Shown: positions 26,217 to 35,400 of the stretch, one piece after another
Position numbering within the stretch: the first letter of the stretch is position 1
Layout: each line of letters opens with the position of its first letter
Origin: Dyadobacter sandarakinus
Lineage (GTDB): Bacteria > Bacteroidota > Bacteroidia > Cytophagales > Spirosomataceae
Length of the DNA stretch: 64,000 nt
Reading direction: 5' to 3'
Assembly (NCBI RefSeq): GCF_016894445.1
Contig: NZ_CP056775.1
Span: 5,327,001 to 5,391,000 of the forward strand
Notes under the pieces: generated by a model
What the model was told of the DNA's origin: nothing
The model's input: the letters and a program-made list of their open reading frames with translations, nothing else
The model's database searches: none
Position numbers and translations under genes: made by a program

Positions 26217-28340
26217 ATGGACAGCATTAAAGAAACCCAGTACAAGTATGTAAGTTATTTATGGGATGAGGAGAAAGCGGCTTCGCTCGGGGACGATCAG
26301 GTAGCGCTTCTTCTTTACCGTTCAAACCTGCTGGGTGCCGACTTGCGCCTCACTAACTACGCCGGCGGGAATACCAGCTGCAAGACCATTGAAAAAGACC
26401 CGCTCACAGGTAACCCCGTGGAGGTAATGTGGATCAAAGGTTCAGGCGGCGATATTGGTACCCTCACCCGCAGCGGATTGGCCGGCTTGTACGTGGATCG
26501 GCTGCATAGTCTTAAAAACATATACCGCGGACTGCAGTTTGAGGACGAAATGGTGGAGCTCTTCAACCATTGCATTTATGATCTCAAATCCAAAGCACCT
26601 TCCATTGATACCCCACTGCACGGATTACTTCCTTTTAAACATATTGATCACCTTCACCCCGATGCTCTGATTGCCATTGCAGCATCAAAGGACGGCGAAG
26701 CGATTACCAGAGAACTATTTAAAGGCGAGCTGGCGTGGGTACCCTGGCAGCGTCCGGGTTTCGACCTTGGTCTGAAACTTGAACAGGCGCTGAACGAAAA
26801 TCCGGGCATTCGCGGCATCGTACTGGGCGGCCACGGCCTGTTTACCTGGGGTGATACCGCCTACGAATCATACATCAATACACTGGATACCATTGAGGCT
26901 GCTTCCGAGTACCTTCAGGAAAATTACGGAAAAGCCCGGCCTGTATTTGGCGGCCAGCGCTTGGAAAGTGAGCCGGCAGAACGCAGGAGTGATATTGCCG
27001 GTAAACTGGCACCTTACCTCCGCGGACTGGCTTCCGAGCAGCAGGCAATGATCGGTCACTTTACGGATGATGCCCGTGTACTCGAATTCATCGGCAGTCA
27101 CGATCTGGACAAGCTGGCGCCGCTGGGTACCAGCTGCCCCGACCACTTCCTGCGTACCAAGATCCGCCCGCTCGTACTGGATCTTCCATTTGAGCTGCTG
27201 GATGCCACCCCACAGGAAATCCTGGATAAAATCCGCCCTCAGTTTGAGGCATATCGCGCTGACTACCAGGCATACTATGATCGCTGCCGGCATTCCAACA
27301 GTCCTGCCGTACGTGACCCTAATCCTGTGATCATCCTTTTGCCGGGTGTGGGGATGTTCTCTTTTGCAAAAGACAAGCAGACAGCGCGCGTAGCAGCCGA
27401 GTTTTATATCAATGCCATCAATGTAATGAAAGGTGCAGAGGCAATCTCGTCGTATGTATCCCTTCCTGAGCAGGAGGCATTTGACATTGAATACTGGCTG
27501 CTCGAAGAAGCCAAGCTGCAAAGAATGCCCAAAGAAAAATCCGTGTCCCGCAAGGTTGCATTTGTAACCGGCGGCTCGGGCGGCATCGGCAAAGCCATCG
27601 CTGCCAAGTTACTCCAGGAGGGTGCCTGCGTAGTTATTTCTGACATTGACCAGCATGCACTTGCTGAGACCAAAGCTGAGTTTGATGCAAAATATGGCAA
27701 GGATTTCTCCGATACAACCATCGCCAATGTTCTTGAAGTAGACCAGATCAAAGAGGCTTTGAAAGCAACCAAGCTGAAATACGGAGGAGTGGATATCGTC
27801 ATCAACTGCGCCGGCTTGTCCATTTCAAAACCGCTGGCCGAAACCACCATCAAGGATTGGGATATTTTGCAGGATGTTTTGGTAAAAGGTCAGTTCCTGG
27901 TTTCGCAGGAAGCTGTTGCCATCATGCGCCAGCAGGGCCTGGGAGGTGATATTGTTAACATTGCAAGTAAAAACGGTATCGTATCGGGGCCTAATAATGT
28001 GGCTTACGGTACTGCCAAGGCTGCCCAGCAGCATATGACACGCCTGCTTGCAGCAGAACTTGGCCCGGATAGGATCCGCGTCAATGTGGTGAACCCTGAT
28101 GCTGTGATTGCAGGAAGCAAAATCTGGGAGAGCGGCTGGGCTGCGGGCCGGGCCAAAGCCTATGGCATCAAAGTGGAAGAGCTGCCTGCCTACTACGCTA
28201 AAAGAACAGTACTGAATGCCGAGATCCATACCGAAGACATTGCCAACGGTGTGTACATTTTTGTGAGCGGATTGCTCAGCAAAAGCACTGGAAACGTCAT
28301 CAACGTGGATGGCGGCGTTCCGGCGGCATTCTTAAGATAA
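26217..28340 (+). CDS. Bifunctional rhamnulose-1-phosphate aldolase / short-chain dehydrogenase
   Basis: 707 aa fusion. The N-terminal class II aldolase domain (about residues 20-420) has GGNTSCKT and the metal-binding HGLLPFKHIDHLHPDA segment. The C-terminal SDR domain has TGGSGGIG at 451-458 and Tyr597/Lys601 in YGTAKAAQQH. The known two-domain family (RhaD-like plus lactaldehyde dehydrogenase) cleaves L-rhamnulose-1-P to DHAP and L-lactaldehyde, then oxidises the lactaldehyde to L-lactate. The rhamnose isomerase gene follows after 76 bp, which supports the assignment. It needs a phosphorylated substrate, but no kinase is in this cluster. Confidence 0.93.
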   Translation: MDSIKETQYKYVSYLWDEEKAASLGDDQVALLLYRSNLLGADLRLTNYAGGNTSCKTIEKDPLTGNPVEVMWIKGSGGDIGTLTRSGLAGLYVDRLHSLKNIYRGLQFEDEMVELFNHCIYDLKSKAPSIDTPLHGLLPFKHIDHLHPDALIAIAASKDGEAITRELFKGELAWVPWQRPGFDLGLKLEQALNENPGIRGIVLGGHGLFTWGDTAYESYINTLDTIEAASEYLQENYGKARPVFGGQRLESEPAERRSDIAGKLAPYLRGLASEQQAMIGHFTDDARVLEFIGSHDLDKLAPLGTSCPDHFLRTKIRPLVLDLPFELLDATPQEILDKIRPQFEAYRADYQAYYDRCRHSNSPAVRDPNPVIILLPGVGMFSFAKDKQTARVAAEFYINAINVMKGAEAISSYVSLPEQEAFDIEYWLLEEAKLQRMPKEKSVSRKVAFVTGGSGGIGKAIAAKLLQEGACVVISDIDQHALAETKAEFDAKYGKDFSDTTIANVLEVDQIKEALKATKLKYGGVDIVINCAGLSISKPLAETTIKDWDILQDVLVKGQFLVSQEAVAIMRQQGLGGDIVNIASKNGIVSGPNNVAYGTAKAAQQHMTRLLAAELGPDRIRVNVVNPDAVIAGSKIWESGWAAGRAKAYGIKVEELPAYYAKRTVLNAEIHTEDIANGVYIFVSGLLSKSTGNVINVDGGVPAAFLR

Positions 28341-28416
28341 TAGTCAATTTGCCGGGTGAAAGGTTTTCCGGAATGTAACCAGGAAGGAAAACCTTTTCAT
28401 GCTAAACCCCTGAACC

Positions 28417-29700
28417 ATGAAGATCGAGCAATATCAGATTGACCAGCATAATGACGGCCTGCTGTCCAGTCACAACAACCAGTACGTATATACCAAAGAG
28501 CTGCTCGGGGAGCAGGGTATTTATGCGGATGAAGTTGTAAAAGCGCTGCAGGACTTCCAGGTAGCTATTCCCAGCTGGGCTTTGGGTACCGGAGGCACGC
28601 GTTTCGGACGGTTTTCCGGCGGAGGTGAACCACGCTCTCTGGAAGAAAAGATTGAAGATGTTGGCTTGCTGCATGCGCTTAATCGTTCAAGCGGATCTAT
28701 TTCCCTGCATATTCCCTGGGATATCCCCGAGCAGCCAAAGGAGACCATCCAGTTGGCATCGTCACTCGGGCTGACTTTTGATGCAGTCAATTCCAATACT
28801 TTTCAGGACCAGAAAAATCAGGAGCTTTCCTACAAGTTCGGTTCACTGTCCCACGTGGATGCCGGTGTGCGAAAGCAGGCGGTTAACCATAACATTGAAG
28901 TTATAAAATACGGCGAGCAGCTTGGTTCCAAGGCATTGTCTGTCTGGCTTTCAGACGGGTCCTGCTTTCCGGGACAGTCCAGCTTTGTCAAGGCATTTCA
29001 GTATACGCTGGAATCGCTGCAGGAAATATATGCCGCACTTCCCGATGATTGGAAAGTATACGTGGAGTACAAAGCATATGAGCCCAACTTTTACTCAACC
29101 GTTATTCAGGATTGGGGTAGTTCGTTACTTTTTTGTCAGAAACTGGGTCCTAAGGCTGATGTGCTGGTGGATCTGGGCCACCATCTGCCTAATGCAAACA
29201 TTGAGCAGATTGTGGCTACCCTGATGATGGAAGGGCGTCTGGCCGGGTTTCATTTCAACGATTCCAAGTACGGCGACGATGACCTCACAGTGGGCAGCAT
29301 CCGTCCGTATATGCTTTTTCTGATCTTCGTGGAGCTGGTAGACGGTATGCGTCGTGCCAATCGCGGCAGCAGCAGCTATGCCTGGATGATCGATGCGAGC
29401 CACAATGTGAAGGATCCCCTGGAAGACCTGCTGCAATCTGTGGAAGCGATTCTGATCTCCTATGCAGAGGCTTTGCTGGTAGACAGGAAAAAGCTGGAAC
29501 AAGCCAGGAGCGTCAATGATGTGGTTCTTGCGCAGCAGATTTTACAAAATGCATTCAGAACGGACGTGCGCCCGCTGGTAAGAGAGGCCATGCGCCAGAG
29601 CGGCGGGGCCATTGATCCTGTCGGACTGTTCAGGCAGGTCGGTGTGCGCTCGGAACTGATGAACGAGAGAGGCAAAATAACCGTGGCAACGGGTTTATGA
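28417..29700 (+). CDS. rhaI: L-rhamnose isomerase, RhaI type (TIM barrel)
   Basis: 427 aa, matching the Pseudomonas stutzeri-type L-rhamnose isomerase rather than E. coli RhaA. Recognisable blocks are SWALGTGGTRFGRFSGGGEPR, which lines the active site, SLHIPWDIP, VWLSDGSCFPGQSSF, and the metal ligands expected in YVEYKAYEP, VDLGHHLPNANIEQ and GFHFNDSKYGDDDL. It interconverts L-rhamnose and L-rhamnulose using Mn2+ or Co2+; family members accept other aldoses such as D-allose. It is downstream of the aldolase/dehydrogenase and convergent with a GntR regulator. Confidence 0.93.
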   Translation: MKIEQYQIDQHNDGLLSSHNNQYVYTKELLGEQGIYADEVVKALQDFQVAIPSWALGTGGTRFGRFSGGGEPRSLEEKIEDVGLLHALNRSSGSISLHIPWDIPEQPKETIQLASSLGLTFDAVNSNTFQDQKNQELSYKFGSLSHVDAGVRKQAVNHNIEVIKYGEQLGSKALSVWLSDGSCFPGQSSFVKAFQYTLESLQEIYAALPDDWKVYVEYKAYEPNFYSTVIQDWGSSLLFCQKLGPKADVLVDLGHHLPNANIEQIVATLMMEGRLAGFHFNDSKYGDDDLTVGSIRPYMLFLIFVELVDGMRRANRGSSSYAWMIDASHNVKDPLEDLLQSVEAILISYAEALLVDRKKLEQARSVNDVVLAQQILQNAFRTDVRPLVREAMRQSGGAIDPVGLFRQVGVRSELMNERGKITVATGL

Positions 29701-29735
29701 TATCAAAATCAATAATTTAGTTAGGTCTGTTTCTT

Positions 29736-29773
29736 AATCGCTTTGAACATTTTGTTTAAAGCGATTTTCTTTT
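29736..29773 (+). terminator. Rho-independent terminator of the rhamnose genes, overlapping the regulator's 3' end
   Basis: AATCGCTTT (29736-29744) pairs with AAAGCGATT (29758-29766), and the stem continues through a G-T wobble and AAC/GTT to a 5-nt loop, giving 13 pairs. TTCTTTT follows. The right arm and T-run lie inside the last codons of the convergent GntR gene. Confidence 0.85.
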
Positions 29774-30775
29774 GATGAGGGTAAAAGGATTTTTAACAAT
29801 CGCCCGCTTGTTTTCCTTGATCAGCTCGGCTACGGTTTTGCCCATTTGCTCATGGTCCGTGGAGATGGTGGTAATGCCGTCAAGCAGAATTTCTTTCAGA
29901 GGAGTTTCATTATAGGAGATGATGCCCACGTCTTTTCCTACTGCAAGCTGCTGCTCCCTGCATTTCTTGATCAGGTTCACCAGGTCATTTTCCTCTACCA
30001 CGATATATGCAGTACGCGGTACCACCGTACTGTTTTCATTGAAATCGTAAATAATTTCATGCTGAAACTCGTGCTGTATGCAAAAAATGCGGAAACCTTT
30101 AATAATCTCCTTAGGGTAGGGGATAAGGGTTGGAAAAATAAGGATCAGCTTATTATACACTTTCAGCAGGTCCACGGCCTCATTCAGGGCTGAAACAATG
30201 TCCTTCTCAAAATTCTGGTATACCGATGAATGCTTTTTGCTGTTCAGCTCCACATCCTTGTCGATCAGGATGAGCTTTTCGGGCGGGATCATTTTCAGGA
30301 TTTCAACAGCCTCTTCCGATTTTTCATAGAAATGCGGCATGATCACGTAGTAGTCGTACTCGCCAAGGCTGTTTTTAATCAGGTTTTTAAAAATATTGGT
30401 ATTGGAATGATGGATATGCAGGTCCACATTTACATTGCGCCCTATGTTTTCCACCAATGCATTGTAAATCTGCTTTTTATAATTACTGATCTTATTGAAA
30501 ACAAGCAGAATACGCACGCTCGTCTCAATGTCCACACGATTGATAAAATATCCTTTTCCCCGCACGGAGATCAGTACACCATCCTTGATCAGGTGCTTGT
30601 AAGCCTTTTCCACCGTGTCCCGCGAGAGCAAGTATTCTTCACTCAACTGGTTAATGGACGGTATTTTGTCACCTCTTTTCAGCTTTCCCTTACTGATCGC
30701 CTGAAGGAGGGACTTGATAATCTGCATGTACTTGGGGGCACTCTCCTTGAATTCAATGTCAAACTGGATTTCCAT
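29756..30775 (-). CDS. GntR-family regulator with a LacI-like sensor domain, probably for rhamnose
   Basis: 339 aa. Residues about 10-80 are a GntR winged helix (KRGDKIPSINQLSEEYLLSRDTVEKAYKHL, then GKGYFIN). Residues 85-339 are a periplasmic-binding-protein-like sensor of the LacI/GalR type (ILLVFNKIS, GIISYNETPLKEIL, GITTISTDHEQMGKTVAELI). It is convergent with rhaI, 55 bp apart. Known family members are sugar-responsive repressors in Bacteroidota, so control of the rhamnose genes is the simplest inference. The ligand is not shown by sequence. Confidence 0.88.
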   Translation of the reverse strand: MEIQFDIEFKESAPKYMQIIKSLLQAISKGKLKRGDKIPSINQLSEEYLLSRDTVEKAYKHLIKDGVLISVRGKGYFINRVDIETSVRILLVFNKISNYKKQIYNALVENIGRNVNVDLHIHHSNTNIFKNLIKNSLGEYDYYVIMPHFYEKSEEAVEILKMIPPEKLILIDKDVELNSKKHSSVYQNFEKDIVSALNEAVDLLKVYNKLILIFPTLIPYPKEIIKGFRIFCIQHEFQHEIIYDFNENSTVVPRTAYIVVEENDLVNLIKKCREQQLAVGKDVGIISYNETPLKEILLDGITTISTDHEQMGKTVAELIKENKRAIVKNPFTLIKRKSL

Positions 30776-30829
30776 TTAAGGTTGCGGGTTTTGGTTGCCT
30801 CGGCCAGCAGTATACCGGCACTATATATA

Positions 30830-30870
30830 CAAAACAACCCGCCGGAAAATACTACTTTTCCAGGCGGGTT
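30830..30870 (-). terminator. Terminator of the DUF6600 gene
   Basis: AACCCGCCGGAAAA (30836-30849) pairs with TTTTCC-A-GGCGGGTT (30856-30870), a 14-bp stem with one bulge. On the minus strand GTTTTGTATATA follows. It is 22 bp past the stop of the gene ending at 30892. Confidence 0.7.
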
Positions 30871-30891
30871 TAATATCAAAATCACATATGC

Positions 30892-32124
30892 TTACCGGGG
30901 CGACCGGCTGCTGCGTTCGGTTGCACCACCCGAGCTGCGTCCCTGGCTTTCACGTGCGCCGCCATTACCCCGGTCATTGCCTCTTGGCTCAGACGATCTT
31001 TCCTGCCGGTTTTCGCGCATCTGAGGAGCTTCACTCCGGCGTTCCTGACGGTTGTTGTTGCGTTCAGGAGTGTAAACGGGAGCCCGCTGTTCCCGGGCCG
31101 GCTCCGACGGGCGGCTGCGCTCACTGTTACGGTTTTCAAATCCGCCGCGGTCAGGGGCCGGACTACGATCGCGTCCGAAGCGGTCATTGCCACCGTCATT
31201 GTTGGATGGGCTCTCATACCGGTTATTGGACGGGATCCCGCGTCGGCTGGCCTCGTTTCCGGTGCGATCACTCCGGTCATAATCCGGGCGTTCGTTGCGG
31301 TAGCCCGGGCTCGGATAGGCATCTCTGCCAGTGCGGTTGCTCTCAGCTACTCTTCCGCGGTTATCATAACGGTCATTACCCCTTTCACCAAATCCCGCGT
31401 CATTGCGCTGGTTACCTCTTCCCGACTCTGCAACGATTACCCTGCCGCGACCACGGGGTGATGCATCAATGGTGCGTATGGGCACATCCCGGCGGGTAAC
31501 CCGCTCAATCTCGTCACGGCGCGGGCCGTATACATAGGTCCGGTTGTTGCTCCGGTAATAATTGTTAATGATCACGGTCTGGTTATAATAGTGCGAAACA
31601 CGGTTGCGGGGTGCGCAATAGTAGTTCCACCTCGGGCTTGTAATATATCGCTGTGGTACAAATACCCACCAGAAGGAAGGAATATTGACAGCAACGTTGA
31701 TGTTCACCCCCGGACCCAGCGGCGCCCAGCCATAGTATCCGCCGCCCGAGCGCCAGTTGACCCAGGCCGGTCCCCATTCATAATCCGGTACCCAAAACCA
31801 GCCTACATAGTCATCAAAAGACCAGCGGCCATAGTGAAAAGGCGCCCAGCCCCAGTCATAATCGGAAACCCAGGTATTGCCGTACTCGGTTACCTCCCAG
31901 TATCCGTTGGTAGAGTAGGGCTGAAAACCCGAGGGAACATCAGGCACCCATACCGATCCGAACTGCGGGTTGCGCACCCACCTGCCATAAGGAGAAAGGT
32001 CGTCGTAAAAAGTCTGGAAACTGATGTTCACGCCCGGTTGTGCAGAAGCACGCTCCGAAATGGTAATTCCTGCCAGCAGTATGACAGATAAGCCGAAAAT
32101 CCGAAGCGCCCGTTGTATGTTCAT
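30892..32124 (-). CDS. DUF6600-type Trp/Tyr-rich exported protein with a basic disordered tail
   Basis: 410 aa. The signal peptide is about residues 1-28 (LSVILLAGITISERASAQ). Residues about 35-190 carry repeated aromatic motifs (YGRWVRNPQFGSVWVPDV, WGWAPFHYGRWSFDDYVGW, YEWGPAWVNWRSGGGYYGWAPLGPG), the pattern of the DUF6600 family. From about residue 225 the sequence is Arg/Asn/Ser/Gly-rich and low in hydrophobics, so it is probably disordered and strongly basic. The function is unknown; an envelope protein that binds acidic polymers through its tail is speculation. It is divergent from arfB. Confidence 0.8.
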   Translation of the reverse strand: MNIQRALRIFGLSVILLAGITISERASAQPGVNISFQTFYDDLSPYGRWVRNPQFGSVWVPDVPSGFQPYSTNGYWEVTEYGNTWVSDYDWGWAPFHYGRWSFDDYVGWFWVPDYEWGPAWVNWRSGGGYYGWAPLGPGVNINVAVNIPSFWWVFVPQRYITSPRWNYYCAPRNRVSHYYNQTVIINNYYRSNNRTYVYGPRRDEIERVTRRDVPIRTIDASPRGRGRVIVAESGRGNQRNDAGFGERGNDRYDNRGRVAESNRTGRDAYPSPGYRNERPDYDRSDRTGNEASRRGIPSNNRYESPSNNDGGNDRFGRDRSPAPDRGGFENRNSERSRPSEPAREQRAPVYTPERNNNRQERRSEAPQMRENRQERSSEPRGNDRGNGGARESQGRSSGGATERSSRSPR

Positions 32125-32252
32125 GGCTATAAGATTTAAATGGTTGTCAGTTGGTAAAATCGACAGTTTGACATATTGATTTGTATTTGGTTTAACGAAC
32201 TTTACAGCTCATTAGCTTCTGTTAACAACATATTAACAATATTTTCAGACGG

Positions 32253-32660
32253 ATGATCAATCCCGAAATTTTACACACTGAATTAACCTTCCAGACAGCC
32301 CGGAGCGGCGGGAAAGGAGGGCAAAATGTAAATAAGGTAGAAACGAAGGTGGAGCTGCGGTTTGACATTCCTGCGTCGGCCATGTTAAGCGAAACGGAAA
32401 AGGAAATACTTTACGGCAAACTTGCCAGCAAGCTCACCAATGAAAAGGTACTGATACTCTACCACCAGACCGAGCGCTCCCAGCTTGCCAACCGCGATAA
32501 GGTTATTGCCAAATTTGATCAACTTATCCGCAAAGCATTTGAAGTGCAGAAACTTCGTAGACCTACCAGGCCGACCCTAGGCTCGCAGCTCGAACGCATG
32601 CAGGCCAAACAGCGGCGCTCGGCCGTAAAATCTTCCAGAAAGAAGACATTTGAAGAATAA
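32253..32660 (+). CDS. arfB: Alternative ribosome-rescue factor ArfB (peptidyl-tRNA hydrolase)
   Basis: 135 aa. The GGQ catalytic motif is at residues 22-24 in RSGGKGGQNVNKVETKVEL, and the C terminus (from about residue 100) is the basic Arg/Lys/Ser tail that enters the empty mRNA channel of stalled ribosomes. The length fits ArfB/YaeJ and is too short for RF1 or RF2. It hydrolyses peptidyl-tRNA on non-stop complexes. An MFS gene follows after 18 bp, probably co-transcribed but with no functional link. Confidence 0.95.
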   Translation: MINPEILHTELTFQTARSGGKGGQNVNKVETKVELRFDIPASAMLSETEKEILYGKLASKLTNEKVLILYHQTERSQLANRDKVIAKFDQLIRKAFEVQKLRRPTRPTLGSQLERMQAKQRRSAVKSSRKKTFEE

Positions 32661-32678
32661 TATTGCTTTTACAAACCT

Positions 32679-33917
32679 ATGCTTGCTGCACAAAAACCCA
32701 CAATCAGCGCGGTTCTTACGTTACCAGTCATTGTTGCCTCACTTGGGTACTTCGTGGATGTTTATGATTTGCTGCTGTTCAACATCGTCCGTGTGCCCAG
32801 CCTCCAAGATCTCGGACTGAGCGAGGATCAGATTTCAACCATCGGGGCGGAGATTTATAACTGGCAGCAGGCGGGCTTGCTGATCGGTGGATTCATGTGG
32901 GGCATTCTGGGCGACAAGTTCGGGCGCAGATCGGTGCTTTTCGGTTCGATCCTGATGTACTCACTGGCCAATCTTGCCTGCGGATTTACCTATAATATGG
33001 ATGCATATGCCATGCTCAGGTTCATAGCCGGACTGGGACTGGCAGGTGAATTGGGTGCGGGCATCACGCTTATTGCCGAAATACTGCCCAAAGAACTCCG
33101 TGGTTACGGTGCTTCCGTCGTAGCCAGTGTGGGACTGGCGGGTGCTGTTGCAGCATTCTTTGCCGTAAAGCTCACAGACTGGCGCACGGCTTATTTTATA
33201 GGAGGCAGCATGGGTATTATCCTGCTTATTCTCAGGATCAATGTCCTGGAATCTGCATTGTTTGAAAAAAGCCGGCAGAATCGCATGATCAGGGCAGTTC
33301 CCTGGTGGACGATCTTTACGCGGTCGTCCGTATTTTTCCGGTACATCAGGTGTATGGGTATTGGATTACCAACCTATATGGTCATTGGTATTTATGCAAC
33401 CTTCGGGAATGAATTTGCAAAAGCATTGGGGCTTCCTGCCGATGTACAGGCAAGTACCTGCGTGCTGTACACCTATATAGGCATTGTAACAGGCGATTTT
33501 TTCAGTGGAATTCTGAGCCAGTGGCTGCGATCACGCAAGCAGGCTATTCTGATCATGATGCTGATGACGCTGGCGGGAGTATTATGGCTGTTATTCGGAG
33601 GCATATCCACACCGGCTCTGCTTTATGCCTGCTACGGCTGGCTGGGCTTCTCGATCGGGTACATCGCCATGTTCCTGACCACCACGGCCGAGCAGTTTGG
33701 TACCAACCTGCGTGCTACGGTCACAACCTCAGTGGCCAACAATGTCCGCGCTACTACCTTACTCACCCTGCCACTCTTCCAATACCTTAAACCGCATTGG
33801 GGTGTATTGCAGGCTGGCTCGGCGATAGGCGTCATCTGCTTTTCACTTGCATTGCTTTCATGGTGGAAAATGGAGGAAACCTACGGAAAGGACCTCGACT
33901 ACCAGGAGACGATTTAG
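32679..33917 (+). CDS. Major facilitator superfamily transporter
   Basis: 412 aa with twelve predicted spans. The loop 2-3 signature is GILGDKFGRRSVLFG near residues 78-92, followed by RFIAGLGLAGELGAGITLI, which is typical of the sugar/metabolite:H+ symporter branch (SP or MHS-like). It should sit in the inner membrane and move a small organic solute. Its position two genes from the rhamnose cluster allows a sugar role, but nothing in the sequence shows it. Its stop overlaps the stop of the convergent gene by 4 bp. Confidence 0.88.
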   Translation: MLAAQKPTISAVLTLPVIVASLGYFVDVYDLLLFNIVRVPSLQDLGLSEDQISTIGAEIYNWQQAGLLIGGFMWGILGDKFGRRSVLFGSILMYSLANLACGFTYNMDAYAMLRFIAGLGLAGELGAGITLIAEILPKELRGYGASVVASVGLAGAVAAFFAVKLTDWRTAYFIGGSMGIILLILRINVLESALFEKSRQNRMIRAVPWWTIFTRSSVFFRYIRCMGIGLPTYMVIGIYATFGNEFAKALGLPADVQASTCVLYTYIGIVTGDFFSGILSQWLRSRKQAILIMMLMTLAGVLWLLFGGISTPALLYACYGWLGFSIGYIAMFLTTTAEQFGTNLRATVTTSVANNVRATTLLTLPLFQYLKPHWGVLQAGSAIGVICFSLALLSWWKMEETYGKDLDYQETI

Positions 33918-34255
33918 TCACCTACTTTCATGACGGTGACTTGGTCAGGAGAAGGATAGAGCAATAATTTAGAGAAATCCGTTTTCCAGAAATCAAGATC
34001 AAGCAGCTGATCACGAGTATCCTTAGTGAGGGTAATTACCACCGGGGTACCATCCGAGTCTTCATACTCAACTTGTATAAGATCCCCGGCATACGAATTA
34101 GGGTCGCCGCCCAGGCTTATACTGCCCATCTTGCCACCCTCATACTCATCTACCATGGTATTGAACGGGTAATCAATCGGGTCAAAATTCAGTTGTTCCA
34201 GCAGGAAATAGATCAGCTCTTTTTCATTTTCCCGGATAGGACGGAGGTTTTTCAT
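33914..34255 (-). CDS. Small conserved protein, DUF6984-like
   Basis: 113 aa from the ATG at 34255. A longer reading frame starts at 34321, but its 22 extra residues overlap the upstream gene and look non-native, while MKNLRPIRENEKELIYFLLEQL is the usual start of this family. The protein is acidic with no membrane segment (GDLIQVEYEDSDGTPVVITL). No function is known to me. The DUF6984 name is from memory and moderately sure. It follows the membrane protein at 34279 by 23 bp. Confidence 0.7.
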   Translation of the reverse strand: MKNLRPIRENEKELIYFLLEQLNFDPIDYPFNTMVDEYEGGKMGSISLGGDPNSYAGDLIQVEYEDSDGTPVVITLTKDTRDQLLDLDFWKTDFSKLLLYPSPDQVTVMKVGD

Positions 34256-34278
34256 TTTGGTAAAAAATAAAAAAATAA

Positions 34279-35328
34279 CTATTGCGTACCAGCGGATGCT
34301 GCTTGCTCGGCCCGCCGCCACTTTTCAGCTTTTCGCGCCACAAACCAGAACGAGAGTGCCAGCAGCGCAAAGAAAATGCCGCTGTTGGTACGGTCCCAGA
34401 AATATTCGAAGTAGCGTGTATAAATGTTGAGCAGGAAAAACACGAGAGAAAGGTCACGCAAGGTATCCTGCTTGTATTTGAATGCATAAAAAATAAGTCC
34501 TGCCAGCACCAGCGTAAAACTGGCTGCCCAAAACCAGAAATGGCTTTGTCGTGTAACCTTCCAGCCGGCCAGGTCGTCGTAGTTGCCGAAGATGGAGAGT
34601 GTCCAGGCCGCCAGTAAAAACAGGAATATGCCGATGTTGTAGGTGACTTCCCTGACAAACGCCAGCGGACGCACGTAAGCCAGCAATGCAGACAATCCCC
34701 AGATTACCAGCCCAAAGAAGGTCATTCTCAGCGGGTAGTTCATGCCGAGAAAGCGATAGCCACCCTGCGACCACAGGTAGGTTTGCGCACCCCACCAGCC
34801 CGCCAGTGCGATAATCATCACGGTCCACAGGAGTGTCGAGCGCAGGAAAATGGCAATGCCTCCATATGCAGCCGCAGCAATAAACAGGGGCAGGGCATAG
34901 TTGCCATCAAAGCCGCCCAGACTTCTGGTCCAGTAAGTAATTGCCACACCCACGGCCAGCACAATAGCAATGTGATAGGTTTCACTACCGGAGCGGGCTG
35001 CGCCAATGCGGTTTTGGCGTCTTTTTGCAAGGTAAACAAACAACCCGGCGAGTGCAGTAAATCCAACTCCCACGACGGTTTCCGAGAATCCCCAGCGTTT
35101 TCGCAGCAGCTCAATCCATTTTTCATCAATAACCAGCGCGCCGAATGCCAGCAGTCCGCAGGATATGGCGGCAATGAGCGAGTACACAGCTACGGCGTCC
35201 ATGTTGGAGTTTTTGAGCTGGTAGCTGCCTCTGAGCTCTTTGGCCAGCTCCGGGCTGATCCGTGCGGATTCTTGCCAGTATTGTATGGCATTACCAATCA
35301 CTTCCGCCTCTTTCTTGTCCAGTTCCAT
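34279..35328 (-). CDS. DUF2157-like multi-span membrane protein
   Basis: 349 aa. The N-terminal 45 residues are soluble and helical (ELDKKEAEVIGNAIQYWQESARISPELAKEL split across two helices). About nine to ten hydrophobic spans follow. This layout and start resemble DUF2157 proteins, whose function is unknown. It is co-directional with the small DUF6984-like gene and has its own candidate promoter upstream. Confidence 0.72.
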   Translation of the reverse strand: MELDKKEAEVIGNAIQYWQESARISPELAKELRGSYQLKNSNMDAVAVYSLIAAISCGLLAFGALVIDEKWIELLRKRWGFSETVVGVGFTALAGLFVYLAKRRQNRIGAARSGSETYHIAIVLAVGVAITYWTRSLGGFDGNYALPLFIAAAAYGGIAIFLRSTLLWTVMIIALAGWWGAQTYLWSQGGYRFLGMNYPLRMTFFGLVIWGLSALLAYVRPLAFVREVTYNIGIFLFLLAAWTLSIFGNYDDLAGWKVTRQSHFWFWAASFTLVLAGLIFYAFKYKQDTLRDLSLVFFLLNIYTRYFEYFWDRTNSGIFFALLALSFWFVARKAEKWRRAEQAASAGTQ

Positions 35329-35400
35329 AGTGTGATTAGGATGGTGTTAGTTAAAAGCTTCTAATTTATCGTTGAAAACAGCTTCCAGCTTCGCTTTTTT

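Noticed and set aside
30230..31024. A 264-codon plus-strand frame over the GntR and DUF6600 genes
   Set aside because: It spans the ends of two well-supported minus-strand genes and shows no domain of its own.
32170..32205. Possible arfB promoter around TTGACATATTGATTTG
   Set aside because: The boxes match only in part (no exact TAnnTTTG), and several overlapping registers are equally good in this AT-rich stretch.
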